This document shows, one piece after another, positions 1 through 9,876 of a DNA stretch of 64,000 nt; positions within the stretch are counted from its first letter, which is position 1, and every line of letters begins with the position of its first letter. Source of the stretch: Actinoplanes lutulentus (lineage in GTDB: Bacteria; Actinomycetota; Actinomycetes; Mycobacteriales; Micromonosporaceae); assembly GCF_003259845.1 (NCBI RefSeq), contig NZ_QLMJ01000012.1, positions 233,031 through 297,030 on the forward strand, read 5' to 3'. The position numbers were made by a program, and so were the translations under genes. The notes under the pieces were generated by a model. It made no database searches and had not been told where the DNA came from. It saw only the letters and a program-made list of their open reading frames with translations.

Positions 1-564
1 ACCGAGGCGGCGGCGTTCGTGCTCGCCGATGTAGGTGTCGTAGGACATCCCCCAGCGGACCGGCGCCTGCGACATCTCCAGGTGCGGGGCCAGCTCGCCG
101 CCGTCGAAGAGCGCGCAGCCCAGCCCGGTGCCGAGGGTCAGCACCAGCTCGCAGCCGGTGCCCGCGACCACCCCGGCGCCGTGCACCTCGGCGTCGTTGA
201 GCACCAGCGTGGGCAGCCCGAACGCGTCGGCCAGGGCGGTACGCGCGTCGAACCCCCGCCACGCCTCGACCAGCTCAGGGTCGATCCTGGTCCGCGGCCC
301 GGAGCGGGTCACGTAATGCGGCGTCGCCACCACCACGCCGTGCCGGATCATCCCGGGCATGCCGACCGTGACGCGGTCAGCGTTCGGCAGTTGTTCGCCG
401 AGATTCACCAGAGTCTTGACGAAGAGTTCGGGTGGCAGAGGGTACGGTGTCGGCACCCGGATGGGGTGTGCCCGCATCGTGCCGGCCTCATCGAGGACCG
501 AGCCCTTGATGCCGCCGCCGCCACAGTCGATCGTCAGGGTGAAAGCCACGCGGCCAGTGTGCAT
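1..564 (-). CDS. ROK-family sugar kinase-like protein (C-terminus cut by window edge)
   Basis: The visible 188 residues are the N-terminal part of an actin-fold kinase of the ROK/polyphosphate-glucokinase type. A phosphate-binding loop near residue 11 reads DCGGGGIKGS, a variant of the DxGGTxxK signature, and a second glycine loop, LTLGTGLGCALFDGG, follows around residues 145-160. The segment VLNDAEVHGAG carries the Asn-Asp pair expected near the sugar site. The ATG start has GGGAGGTG 5-6 nt upstream. The gene follows bioD on the same strand after 51 bp, so it may be read through from the biotin genes, but sequence gives no biotin link. The zinc-binding Cys-rich ROK motif would lie in the missing part, so substrate is not assigned. 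Confidence 0.75.
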   Translation of the reverse strand, partial: MHTGRVAFTLTIDCGGGGIKGSVLDEAGTMRAHPIRVPTPYPLPPELFVKTLVNLGEQLPNADRVTVGMPGMIRHGVVVATPHYVTRSGPRTRIDPELVEAWRGFDARTALADAFGLPTLVLNDAEVHGAGVVAGTGCELVLTLGTGLGCALFDGGELAPHLEMSQAPVRWGMSYDTYIGEHERRRLG

Positions 565-615
565 GTCGACCACCTCCCAGACACAACAATTGTGACCGGC
601 GAGCCGCTGGGGTTT

Positions 616-1656
616 CTAGCCCGCTTCCTCCGCCCAGACGCGCCAGTTGTCCAGGACGCCGTGCAGGGCCGGGGTGAGCCACCCGGGGGCGGATCTGCGG
701 AACACACCCGGATCCATCGAACCGGCGCCGGACGGCAGCGCCCCGACCATGTGCGGGACGAGATCCCCCAGGTTGGCCCAGTGCACCAGTTCCGGCTCGG
801 CCGGCCAGGCGCCGAGGATCACCCGGGCGTAGACGCCGCGCCGGTGCAGCGCCTCCAGCGTCAGCGACGTGTGGTTGAGCGTGCCCAGACCGGCGCGGGC
901 CACCACGATCACGTCGGCGCCGAGCGTGGTCGCCAGGTCGGCGAAGGTCCACGGCTCGCCGGACGCGCGCAGGCCCATCGGCACGAGCAGCCCGCCCGCG
1001 CCCTCGACCAGCACCAGGTCGTGCTTGCCGGCCTCGGCCCGGATCGCGTCGACCACGTCGGACAGGTCGAGCGGTGGTAGCCCGGCGACTTTCGCGGCGG
1101 CCAGCGGCGCGAGAGGTTCCGGGTATTCGGCGAGGGTGCGCACGGTTTCCGTGCCGGCCAGCCGGCTGATCACCTCAGCGTCGGTCGGCGCGCCGGTGTT
1201 GGTGCCCGTCTGACCGGGTTTGATCACCGCGACGCGCAGCCCGGCGGACTGGGCCGCAGCGGCCATCGCGGCCGTGGTGATGGTCTTGCCGACCTCGGTG
1301 TCGGTGCCGGTGACGAGCACGACGCCGTGCCACTCGTGCTGCTCGGAGCGGCTCGGCAGGGGTTGCGCCTGAGCGGCCAGCTCGGTGTCTATCTCGGCGG
1401 CCAGGGCCTCACCGTCGACATCGGCCTCGGTGAGACGCTCCTCGACCGGCTCCACCGGCTTTTCCAATGGCTCGGGCTCAGCGGGTGGCGCGGTGGAGAC
1501 CGGCGGCCGCCCGCCACCATGTGCGTGAAGCGGATCGACGAGAGTCCGCTTTCGCGGTGGCGTGGCGAGGGGCAGCCCGTGGCCGCCCCGGGATCGGGGC
1601 GGGGGCGCCACCGAGATGCCGGAATAGTAGGAGCCGGAAGGGGGGTCGGCCGTCAT
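616..1656 (-). CDS. bioD: Dethiobiotin synthetase with long N-terminal extension
   Basis: BioD closes the ureido ring of dethiobiotin from 7,8-diaminopelargonate, CO2 and ATP, the step before biotin synthase. The catalytic domain occupies about residues 110-346: P-loop VTGTDTEVGKT, then VIKPGQTG and VEGAGGLLVP, all standard BioD motifs. Typical BioD is about 230 aa. This one has roughly 110 extra N-terminal residues, rich in Pro, Arg and Glu, with no recognised domain. The chosen ATG overlaps the bioF stop as ATGA, which argues for translational coupling. A GTG 9 nt upstream is possible but lies inside bioF. The extension could be real or the functional start could be internal; no strong internal ribosome site was seen. 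Confidence 0.9.
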   Translation of the reverse strand: MTADPPSGSYYSGISVAPPPRSRGGHGLPLATPPRKRTLVDPLHAHGGGRPPVSTAPPAEPEPLEKPVEPVEERLTEADVDGEALAAEIDTELAAQAQPLPSRSEQHEWHGVVLVTGTDTEVGKTITTAAMAAAAQSAGLRVAVIKPGQTGTNTGAPTDAEVISRLAGTETVRTLAEYPEPLAPLAAAKVAGLPPLDLSDVVDAIRAEAGKHDLVLVEGAGGLLVPMGLRASGEPWTFADLATTLGADVIVVARAGLGTLNHTSLTLEALHRRGVYARVILGAWPAEPELVHWANLGDLVPHMVGALPSGAGSMDPGVFRRSAPGWLTPALHGVLDNWRVWAEEAG

Positions 1657-2804
1657 GGTGCGCACTCCACGATCACTTTCAGGGCGTTGGCGAAATCCGC
1701 CTCGGTAACACCCGCGTTCAGGGTCAGCCGGAGCCGCGAGCTGCCGTCCGGCGTCGAGGGCGGCCGGAAGCAGCCCACTGCCACACCACGATCGCGGCAG
1801 TCGGCGGCCCAGGCGACGGCCGCTTCCGGACCGGGCGCGGGCACGGAGAGAACCCCGGCGGCCGGGTCGCGGACGTCGAAGCCCGCCTCCCGCAGCCGCT
1901 CGGCGATCCGCGCGCCCCGCCGGGCCAGCTCGGCACGCCTGTCGTCGGCGGCGCGGGCCACCCGGACGGCGGCGAGCACCCCGGCGACCACGGCCGGGGG
2001 CGGTGCGGTGTCGTAGATGAAGGTGCGCCCGGTGTCGACCAGGTGCCGGATGAACGCCGCCGGACCGGCCACCACGCCGCCGGCGCCGCCGAGTGCCTTG
2101 GAGAGCGTGGCGGTGACCAGCACGTCGGTCGCGCCGGCGAGTCCGGCCGCGGCCACCCCGCCGGCGCCCTCGATGCCGAGCAGGCCGAGCGCGTGCGCGT
2201 CGTCGACGATCAGCAGAGCACCGTGCGCCGAGGTCACCTCGTGCAGCTCGGCGAGCGGTGCCAGGTCGCCGTCGACCGAGAAGACCGACTCGGTGATCAC
2301 AGCGGCCCGGCCCGGGTGGTCTCTCAGCATGGTTTCGACGGCGGCCGGATCGTTGTGCGGCGCCTTTTTCACCGGGATGCCGGAGATCTTGCAGCCGTCG
2401 ATCAGCGACGCGTGGTTGTAGGCGTCGGAGACGACCAGGTCGCAGACCGCGCCGACGGCCCGGACCACCGCGAGGTTCGCGAGATAGCCCGAGGAGAAGA
2501 CCAGCGCGCTGTCCGCGCCGAGCCAGCCGGCCAGCGCGGACTCCAGATCGGCGTGTGCCTCGGTGGTGCCGCGGACCAGCCGGGAACCGGTGGCGCCCAG
2601 GCCGTAGGCGTCGAGCGCGTCACGAGCAGCGGCCACCACGTCCGGGTGAACGGAGAGTCCCAAGTAGTCGTTGCCGGCGAGATCAACGACGCTGTCACCG
2701 GCCGCACGGGGGCGCAACTGACGGGTGAGCCCCGCCTTGGCCCGCTCGCGGGCCAGGCGATCGATCGCCTCCAACCAGCCGGTCAAGACACCCCCAGAGA
2801 TCAC
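1653..2804 (-). CDS. bioF: 8-amino-7-oxononanoate synthase
   Basis: A PLP-dependent alpha-oxoamine synthase that condenses pimeloyl-CoA/ACP with alanine, the first committed step of the biotin ring pathway. Family features are present along its 383 aa: DLAGNDYLGL near the N-terminus, GSRLVRGTT, FSSGYLANL, ESVFSVDGDLAPL, IVDDAHALG, and the PLP lysine in TLSKALGGAGG. Length is normal. The GTG start at 2804 is conventional. A TTG six codons in (2786) has GGGGG just upstream and could be the true start. The gene is divergent from bioB with 67 bp between and overlaps bioD by 4 bp. No bioA was seen in the window. Confidence 0.93.
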   Translation of the reverse strand: MISGGVLTGWLEAIDRLARERAKAGLTRQLRPRAAGDSVVDLAGNDYLGLSVHPDVVAAARDALDAYGLGATGSRLVRGTTEAHADLESALAGWLGADSALVFSSGYLANLAVVRAVGAVCDLVVSDAYNHASLIDGCKISGIPVKKAPHNDPAAVETMLRDHPGRAAVITESVFSVDGDLAPLAELHEVTSAHGALLIVDDAHALGLLGIEGAGGVAAAGLAGATDVLVTATLSKALGGAGGVVAGPAAFIRHLVDTGRTFIYDTAPPPAVVAGVLAAVRVARAADDRRAELARRGARIAERLREAGFDVRDPAAGVLSVPAPGPEAAVAWAADCRDRGVAVGCFRPPSTPDGSSRLRLTLNAGVTEADFANALKVIVECAP

Positions 2805-2859
2805 GAGACCCGGAAACTACCACCCACCACCGACAGTCCTGCCCGGGCCGGGAACTCTG

Positions 2860-2865
2860 TAGGGT
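2860..2865 (+). promoter_or_regulatory. Putative -10 element for leaderless bioB
   Basis: TAGGGT ends exactly 6 nt before the bioB ATG, and no Shine-Dalgarno lies between, so transcription would begin at or next to the start codon. No convincing -35 element was recognised. Confidence 0.55.
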
Positions 2866-2871
2866 ACGGGC

Positions 2872-3867
2872 ATGCCAGACATCCTCGACCGGGCCCGGAC
2901 CCGGGTCCTCGACGGCGGCGCCGGCCTCACCGAGACGGAGATCCTGGAGGTTCTTCGTTCGCCCGATGAGGACCTGCCCGCCCTGTTGCAGCTGGCACAT
3001 GACGTGCGGATGAAGTGGTGCGGCCCGGAGGTCGAGGTCGAGGGCATCATCTCGCTGAAGACCGGCGGCTGCCCCGAGGACTGTCACTTCTGTTCCCAGT
3101 CGGGACTTTTCTCATCTCCCGTGCGCGCCGTCTGGCTGGACATTCCCTCTCTCGTGGAGGCGGCGAAACAGACCGCGGCCACCGGTGCGACCGAGTTCTG
3201 CATCGTGGCCGCCGTGCGCGGCCCGGACAAACGGCTCATGGACCAGATGCGCGCCGGGGTGAAAGCCATCAAGGAAGCGGTCGACATCCAGGTCGCCGCG
3301 AGCCTCGGCATGCTCACCCAGGAGCAGGTCGACGACCTCGTCGAGATGGGTGTGCACCGCTACAACCACAACCTGGAGACCTGCCGCTCCTACTTCACCA
3401 ACGTGGTGACCACCCACTCGTGGGAGGAGCGCTGGGGCACGCTGAAAATGGTGCGCGACTCCGGCATGGAGGTCTGCTGCGGCGGCATCCTGGGCCTGGG
3501 CGAGACCATTGAGCAGCGTGCCGAGTTCGCGGCGCAGCTGGCCGAGCTCGACCCGCACGAGGTCCCGCTGAACTTCCTCAACCCCCGTCCGGGCACGCCT
3601 CTCGGTGACCGCCCGGTCGTGGAGGGCAAGGACGCGCTGCGCGCGATCGCCGCCTTCCGGCTCGCGATGCCCAAGACCATCCTTCGGTACGCCGGAGGGC
3701 GTGAGATCACGCTGGGCGATCTGGGTACGCGCGAAGGCCTGCTCGGCGGCATCAACGCGGTGATCGTCGGCAATTACCTGACGACGCTGGGCCGGCCCGC
3801 GACGGCCGACCTGGAGCTGCTCCAGGACCTGAAGATGCCGGTCAAGTCGCTGTCGGCCACGTTCTGA
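2872..3867 (+). CDS. bioB: Biotin synthase (radical SAM)
   Basis: Inserts sulfur into dethiobiotin to form biotin, using a radical-SAM [4Fe-4S] cluster and an auxiliary [2Fe-2S] sulfur source. The CxxxCxxC signature is visible in GGCPEDCHFCSQS about 65-75 residues in. Downstream come the motifs YNHNLETCRSYF and CCGGILGLGET, and the conserved LNFLNPRPGTPL. At 331 aa it is full length. It lacks a ribosome site and starts 6 nt after a TAGGGT box, so it is probably leaderless. Its stop codon overlaps the start of the next small gene (TGATG), placing the two in one transcript. Confidence 0.96.
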   Translation: MPDILDRARTRVLDGGAGLTETEILEVLRSPDEDLPALLQLAHDVRMKWCGPEVEVEGIISLKTGGCPEDCHFCSQSGLFSSPVRAVWLDIPSLVEAAKQTAATGATEFCIVAAVRGPDKRLMDQMRAGVKAIKEAVDIQVAASLGMLTQEQVDDLVEMGVHRYNHNLETCRSYFTNVVTTHSWEERWGTLKMVRDSGMEVCCGGILGLGETIEQRAEFAAQLAELDPHEVPLNFLNPRPGTPLGDRPVVEGKDALRAIAAFRLAMPKTILRYAGGREITLGDLGTREGLLGGINAVIVGNYLTTLGRPATADLELLQDLKMPVKSLSATF

Positions 3868-4043
3868 TGTTCTGCGACCGGTGCGGGCTGCCGGCGGCCG
3901 AGGGTGATCACTCGGGTTGTGCGGCAGCGCGCGAGCTGGAGCCACCGAGGTTCTGCCCGCACTGCCGCCGGCGCATGAAGGTGCAGGTGGTCCCGACAGG
4001 ATGGACAGCCACCTGCGTGGAACACGGTCTGCTGAGGGGTTGA
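3867..4043 (+). CDS. bsaP: Biotin synthase auxiliary protein-like small Cys-rich protein
   Basis: A 58-aa reading frame whose ATG shares the bases of the bioB stop (TGATG), so translation is coupled. It has six cysteines in CxxC-type pairs (FCDRC near the start, FCPHC about residue 30, plus C18 and C50), a basic patch RRRMK and a GxTxTCxEHG ending. Actinobacteria such as mycobacteria are known to carry a small protein, BsaP, encoded next to bioB and needed for biotin synthase activity; position, size and cysteine spacing match that description. The assignment rests on context and pattern, since no alignment could be run. It likely works on the BioB iron-sulfur cluster. Confidence 0.72.
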   Translation: MFCDRCGLPAAEGDHSGCAAARELEPPRFCPHCRRRMKVQVVPTGWTATCVEHGLLRG

Positions 4044-4052
4044 GAAACCCTT

Positions 4053-4087
4053 GGGTGGCGGCTCCCTGAACCAGGTCGCCGCCACCC
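4053..4087. terminator. Hairpin between convergent bioB-bsaP and ACT-GNAT genes
   Basis: A perfect 10-bp inverted repeat, GGGTGGCGGC and GCCGCCACCC, around a 15-nt loop. It lies 10 bp after the plus-strand stop and 10 bp before the minus-strand stop, so it could end both transcripts. There is no clear T-tract, common in high-GC actinobacteria. Confidence 0.65.
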
Positions 4088-4097
4088 CTCTCACCCG

Positions 4098-5144
4098 CTA
4101 CCCGGAGGTCGCAGGAGTCTCTTTGCCGACCGGGCTTCCCGCCGTCGGCAGGGTGACGCTGACCATCGTCCCGTCGCGCTCGATCGATCCGGCGCCGAGG
4201 CGTCGCAGCGTGCGCAGCATCGCCACGTTGTCAGCGCCGGTGTGTGCCACCACGGCCGCGAAACCGGAGCGCTCGGCGTACCCGTAAAGCCTGCGCAGCA
4301 GAGCGGTGCCGAGGCCACGCCGCTGCCAGCCGTCCTCGACCAGCAGGGCGACCTCGCCGAGGTCGCCCTCGGTGACCAGGTTCGCCATCGCGATCACGGC
4401 GCCGGCCGGTGTCGCCGCCACCAGCGTCACGCCGCCGGCCGGTTCGAGCAGCTGGCGCAGCCGGTTGTCACCGGGAACCGAGCCGCTCAGGTACCGCCGC
4501 CGCAGCGTGGCCTGCGAGCAGCTCTCGTGCAGCTCGCGGACGGCCGCCAGGTCGTCTTTCGTCGCCGGGCGGACGACCAGCTCGGCGCCGTCGGACAGCA
4601 AGAGGGTGACCTGTTCGTGCTGCTGCCGCACGACCACACCGGCGAGCTCGACCAGGGCCTGCGCCCGGGCGTACTCGGCGGGGGTGAAGGCGGGCAGCGC
4701 GCGGAGCACCTCGTAGGAGCCGCCGGCCGGGTCGGCCAGCGTCATCCGTCCACCGTGGAAGCCGGGCTGCTCGGTCACGGTGCCCGGGCGCCACCGCACC
4801 TCGGTCGCGTCGAGCAGGGCCACCAGGGTCTCGCCCAGAGCGTCCGGCTCGTGCACGAGACGCCCGGCCAGAGCCAGCGCGCGGGTCGGCTGATCGGCTA
4901 AACCCTGCGCCTCGGCCCTCGTCACGAAGACGTCCCGGCCACGGCCCTTGACCACGGCGGCGAGAACGTCCGCGTCGGTCAGCGCGTCGGGCGCGTCGAC
5001 GAGGAAGTCGTCGACCGCACCCTCCTCGGTCGTATGCACCTGGACGGCAAGGATGTTCACCGACCGCAGAGCCAGGCTCGCGGTCAGCACGGAAAGGTAG
5101 CCGGGACGGTCGTCGACCGTGGCTCGAATTCGCCACAACGCCAT
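4098..5144 (-). CDS. ACT-domain GNAT acetyltransferase
   Basis: The N-terminal part (about residues 1-75) looks like an ACT amino-acid-binding domain (IRATVDDRPGYLSVLTASLA). The C-terminal part (about 195-340) is a GNAT fold with the acetyl-CoA loop WQRRGLGTALL. This architecture matches the amino-acid-regulated protein lysine acetyltransferase described in Micromonospora (MaKat type), so allosteric control by an amino acid is a reasonable inference. The ATG chosen has AAAGGAGTG 6 nt upstream; longer upstream extensions lack family similarity. The final residues after the GNAT domain look like an unstructured tail. The neighbouring minus-strand gene is another ACT protein, 117 bp upstream. 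Confidence 0.8.
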   Translation of the reverse strand: MALWRIRATVDDRPGYLSVLTASLALRSVNILAVQVHTTEEGAVDDFLVDAPDALTDADVLAAVVKGRGRDVFVTRAEAQGLADQPTRALALAGRLVHEPDALGETLVALLDATEVRWRPGTVTEQPGFHGGRMTLADPAGGSYEVLRALPAFTPAEYARAQALVELAGVVVRQQHEQVTLLLSDGAELVVRPATKDDLAAVRELHESCSQATLRRRYLSGSVPGDNRLRQLLEPAGGVTLVAATPAGAVIAMANLVTEGDLGEVALLVEDGWQRRGLGTALLRRLYGYAERSGFAAVVAHTGADNVAMLRTLRRLGAGSIERDGTMVSVTLPTAGSPVGKETPATSG

Positions 5145-5261
5145 GCGGGGCACTCCTTTCATGCACTCGTGATCCGCACTCAAGAGTGCCCCGGCGTTGT
5201 TACCCGAAGATTGCCTGACCTGCGATTTCCGCGTAAGAACGATCACACGGGGTCACGATGG

Positions 5262-5978
5262 TCACACCACTTCGTCGATGGCCGTGGGCAGTGCGACGGT
5301 GTCCAGCCGGTCGCCGAGGATCACGGCGGCGGCGCGGACCAGCTGCGCGACCCGATCCACCTCGGTGACGTGGAACGCGGCGGCCTGCAGGTCTTCCTCA
5401 TCGGTACGCGCGACGACCAGCACGAGTCCGGCACGGCCGAACGGCGCGACGGCGAACCGCGGTCCGCCCGGCTCGGCGAACGGGCGGGCCCGCAGCGGGG
5501 TCACCTCGGGCAGATGCAGCGGGGACGGGGCGCGCCAGCTCGCGTACAGCACCTGGGCCTCGCTCGCGACGTTGCCGGAGCCGCTGCGCGACGCCCAGTC
5601 GGCCGGGACCACCGCGGCGGCGGCCCAGTCGGCGGCGAGCAGCCCGGGGACCGCGTCGACCAGGGTGGCGAGACCGTCGGCCGGGTTCGCGGCGACCTGG
5701 GCGAGAAGTTCGGCGTCGTGTCCGCCGTTGACGGGTGCTCCTATCGCCTGCCACACGCCGTCGACCTGGACGCCCGGGATGGCAGCCAATCCAGCGAGGA
5801 GGCGCTCGACGCGGGACGCGCCCGGCCACACGACGGTGAAGTCGTCACAGGCCCGGCCGCCGAGGCGTTCCAGCACCACGACCTGGACGATGTCAGCGCC
5901 GGCGACTCCGAGAGTGCGCGCGACCTGTCCGAGGGCGCCGGGACGGTCCGGCAGGGTGACTCGTACCCGCAGCAACAT
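5262..5978 (-). CDS. ACT-domain protein of unknown function
   Basis: A 238-aa protein starting with an ACT-like module (LLRVRVTLPDRPGALGQVA, about residues 2-70), where DRPGAL is the classic ligand-loop motif. The remainder (about 90-238) has GAF-like or degenerate amino-acid-sensor character (APFGRAGLVLVVAR), but I do not recognise a named domain. The ATG has GGGAGGAG 5 nt upstream. It lies upstream of the ACT-GNAT acetyltransferase on the same strand, which suggests two amino-acid-responsive regulators side by side. Ligand and partner are unknown. Confidence 0.75.
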   Translation of the reverse strand: MLLRVRVTLPDRPGALGQVARTLGVAGADIVQVVVLERLGGRACDDFTVVWPGASRVERLLAGLAAIPGVQVDGVWQAIGAPVNGGHDAELLAQVAANPADGLATLVDAVPGLLAADWAAAAVVPADWASRSGSGNVASEAQVLYASWRAPSPLHLPEVTPLRARPFAEPGGPRFAVAPFGRAGLVLVVARTDEEDLQAAAFHVTEVDRVAQLVRAAAVILGDRLDTVALPTAIDEVV

Positions 5979-6149
5979 GAAACTCCTCCCGTTGCGAACG
6001 GCCGGTGGCGCCGTCCTGTGTAACAGCCTGCCCACCTGGCGTTTCGGACCGATTGCACAGCCGTGTCCCGCCCGTCAAGCCTGGCGATATGCCCGAAATC
6101 ACAACGGTCGTCCGGTGACCGGTGTGACGTGCGGATAGTGTCGGGACGC

Positions 6150-6872
6150 GTGACCGCTATGCACACCTGGCCCGCGTCGTTGCCCGATCTCTACCCGCGA
6201 GAGCCGGAGCCTGTCCTGCGGGTCAACTTCATCGCCAGCGCGGACGGTGCGGTCTCGGTCGATGGACTCTCGGCAGGCCTCCAGGGGCCAGGCGACAAGG
6301 AGATCTTCGACGCGCTGCGGACGGCCTGTGACGCGCTGATCGTCGCGGCCGGCACGGTCCGTGCCGAGAACTACGATGCGTTACGCCTGACCTCGGAAGC
6401 CCGCGCCTGGCGGGTGGCCGCCGGACTGCCCGAGCACCCGCTCATGGTGATCGTCTCGGGCAGCCTCGATCTCGACCCCGAGCAGCTGATCTTCTCCGAT
6501 GCCCCGCGTCGCCCGATCGTGGTCACCCATGCGGGCGCCACCCCGTCCACCGCTCTCGCCGAGGTGGCCGAGATCGTCGCGCTCGGTGACGATCAGGTCG
6601 ACCTCGCAGCGATGGTGACGCTGCTGCACGAGCGCGGCGCGACCCAGCTCCTCTGCGAGGGCGGACCCGGTCTGCTCGGCTCGCTCATCGCCGAGGACCT
6701 GGTCGACGAGCTGTGCCTGACCGTCGCGCCGCTGCTCGCCGGCGGCCAGGCGGGCCGCATCGCCCACGGCCCTTCCGGGCCGCCGCGGCCTATGACGTTG
6801 CGTCACGCTCTGACACGCGACGACATGCTCTTCCTTCGGTACGCACGAAGCGGGCGCGCCTCCATCAATTGA
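6150..6872 (+). CDS. RibD C-terminal-like pyrimidine reductase family protein
   Basis: A 240-aa protein with the RibD reductase fold: VNFIASADGAVSVDG at the start, DALIVAAGTVRAENYD for the nucleotide region, LLCEGGPGLLGSLIAEDLVDELCLTVAPLL for the C-terminal core. It lacks the deaminase half of bifunctional RibD. Actinobacteria carry such stand-alone paralogues; the substrate could be a riboflavin-pathway pyrimidine or another reducible heterocycle. No other rib gene is nearby. The GTG at 6150 is preceded by TAGTGT 8 nt upstream and no ribosome site, hinting at a leaderless start. An ATG nine bases later is an alternative. Confidence 0.8.
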   Translation: MTAMHTWPASLPDLYPREPEPVLRVNFIASADGAVSVDGLSAGLQGPGDKEIFDALRTACDALIVAAGTVRAENYDALRLTSEARAWRVAAGLPEHPLMVIVSGSLDLDPEQLIFSDAPRRPIVVTHAGATPSTALAEVAEIVALGDDQVDLAAMVTLLHERGATQLLCEGGPGLLGSLIAEDLVDELCLTVAPLLAGGQAGRIAHGPSGPPRPMTLRHALTRDDMLFLRYARSGRASIN

Positions 6873-6960
6873 TCTAGATCTTGTGCGTAACTCGTTTGAT
6901 GGACACCAGAAGTTGTGGACGACACATCCGAGGGGCATTTTGTCGTACACCTGAGGCACC

Positions 6961-8706
<1,746 letters not shown>

Positions 8707-8715
8707 GGTTCTGCG

Positions 8716-9876
8716 ATGCGCATCCTGCACACCTCCGATTGGCACGTCGGCAAGGTCCTCAAGGGCCGAAACCGGCAGGACGAGCACATCAAGGTCCTGG
8801 CCCAGGTGGTCGAGATCGCCCAGGCCGAGCGGCCCGACCTGGTGATCGTGGCGGGTGACCTCTACGACACCGCGGCGCCGACGGCCGACGCGACGCGCCT
8901 GGTCACCCGGGCGCTGTCCGCGCTGCGCAAGACCGGCGCGCGGGTGGTGGCGATCGGCGGCAACCACGACAACGGCGCCGCGCTGGACGCGCTGCGCCCG
9001 TGGGCCGACGCCGCCGGCATCGAGCTGCGCGGGTCGTACCCGAAGAAGAAGGGCGACCTCAGCGATCTGCTGATCGAGGGGACCACCGAGAGCGGCGAGC
9101 GCTGGCGGCTGGTCGCCCTGCCGTTCCTCTCCCAGCGGTACGCGATCCGCGCCGCCGAGATGTACGAACTGTCCGCCGCCGAGGCCAACCAGACGTACGC
9201 CGACCTGGTGGCCCGGCTGATCGCGAAACTGAGCGAGCCGTTCGCCGAGACCGGCGTGGTGAACCTTCTCACCGCCCACCTCACGATCGTCGGCGCGAGC
9301 ACCGGCGGTGGCGAGCGCGAGGCGCACACCATCATGGGTTACGCGGTGCCCGCCACGGTCTTCCCGCCGAACGCGCACTACGTCGCCCTCGGCCACCTGC
9401 ACCGCACCCAGCAGATCATCTCGCCGTGCCCGACGCGGTACAGCGGCAGCCCGCTCGCCGTCGACTTCGGCGAGGAGGAGAACGTCTGCTCGGTCGCGAT
9501 CGTGGACGTCTCCGCCGACCAGGCCGCCCGGGTCCGGGACGTGCCGGTGACCTCGGCGCTGACCTTGCGTACCGTGCGCGGAACCCTGGAGCAGCTGAAA
9601 ACGGTGAACCTTCCGGATGCCTGGCTGCGTGTCCTGATCCGGGAGACGCCCCGGCCGGGTCTCCGCGAGGACGTGCAGGAGCTCCTGCCGAACGCGCTGG
9701 AGGTGCGCATCGACCCGGACATGCTGCCGGACAGATCAGGAAAGCGGTCGGCGGAACGCGCCGGCCGTTCGCCGCGCGAGCTCTTCGGTGACTATCTGGA
9801 CAGTCGCGGCAACGCCGAGGACGGCGTCCGCGAGCTCTTCGACGAGCTCTACGACGAGGTGAGCAGCAACCAATGA
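8716..9876 (+). CDS. sbcD: SbcD/Mre11-type DNA repair exonuclease subunit
   Basis: The Mn-dependent nuclease partner of SbcC, acting on hairpins and protein-blocked double-strand ends. All five metallophosphatase motifs can be read: TSDWHVG (D-x-H), VAGDLYD, GGNHDN, TAHLTIVG, and ALGHLHRTQ. The 386-aa length is normal, and the C-terminal part (about 290-386) is the capping domain with an Arg-rich stretch. The stop overlaps the sbcC start as ATGA. It belongs to a four-gene run with HerA-like, SbcC and NurA-like proteins. Confidence 0.95.
   Translation: MRILHTSDWHVGKVLKGRNRQDEHIKVLAQVVEIAQAERPDLVIVAGDLYDTAAPTADATRLVTRALSALRKTGARVVAIGGNHDNGAALDALRPWADAAGIELRGSYPKKKGDLSDLLIEGTTESGERWRLVALPFLSQRYAIRAAEMYELSAAEANQTYADLVARLIAKLSEPFAETGVVNLLTAHLTIVGASTGGGEREAHTIMGYAVPATVFPPNAHYVALGHLHRTQQIISPCPTRYSGSPLAVDFGEEENVCSVAIVDVSADQAARVRDVPVTSALTLRTVRGTLEQLKTVNLPDAWLRVLIRETPRPGLREDVQELLPNALEVRIDPDMLPDRSGKRSAERAGRSPRELFGDYLDSRGNAEDGVRELFDELYDEVSSNQ

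Noticed and set aside
2805..2871. BioQ or BirA operator in the bioF-bioB divergent region
   Set aside because: No TGAAC-type palindrome or other recognisable biotin-regulator site is present in these 67 bp.
6886..6895. AGATCTTGTG upstream of the HerA-like gene as a sixth dispersed palindrome
   Set aside because: Only ten bases match and neither the centre nor the second arm is present.
6873..6960. SOS or PafBC-type DNA-damage promoter before the HerA-like gene
   Set aside because: TTGTCGTAC partly resembles the PafBC/RecA-NDp element, but the spaced -10 is missing, and no LexA box was found.
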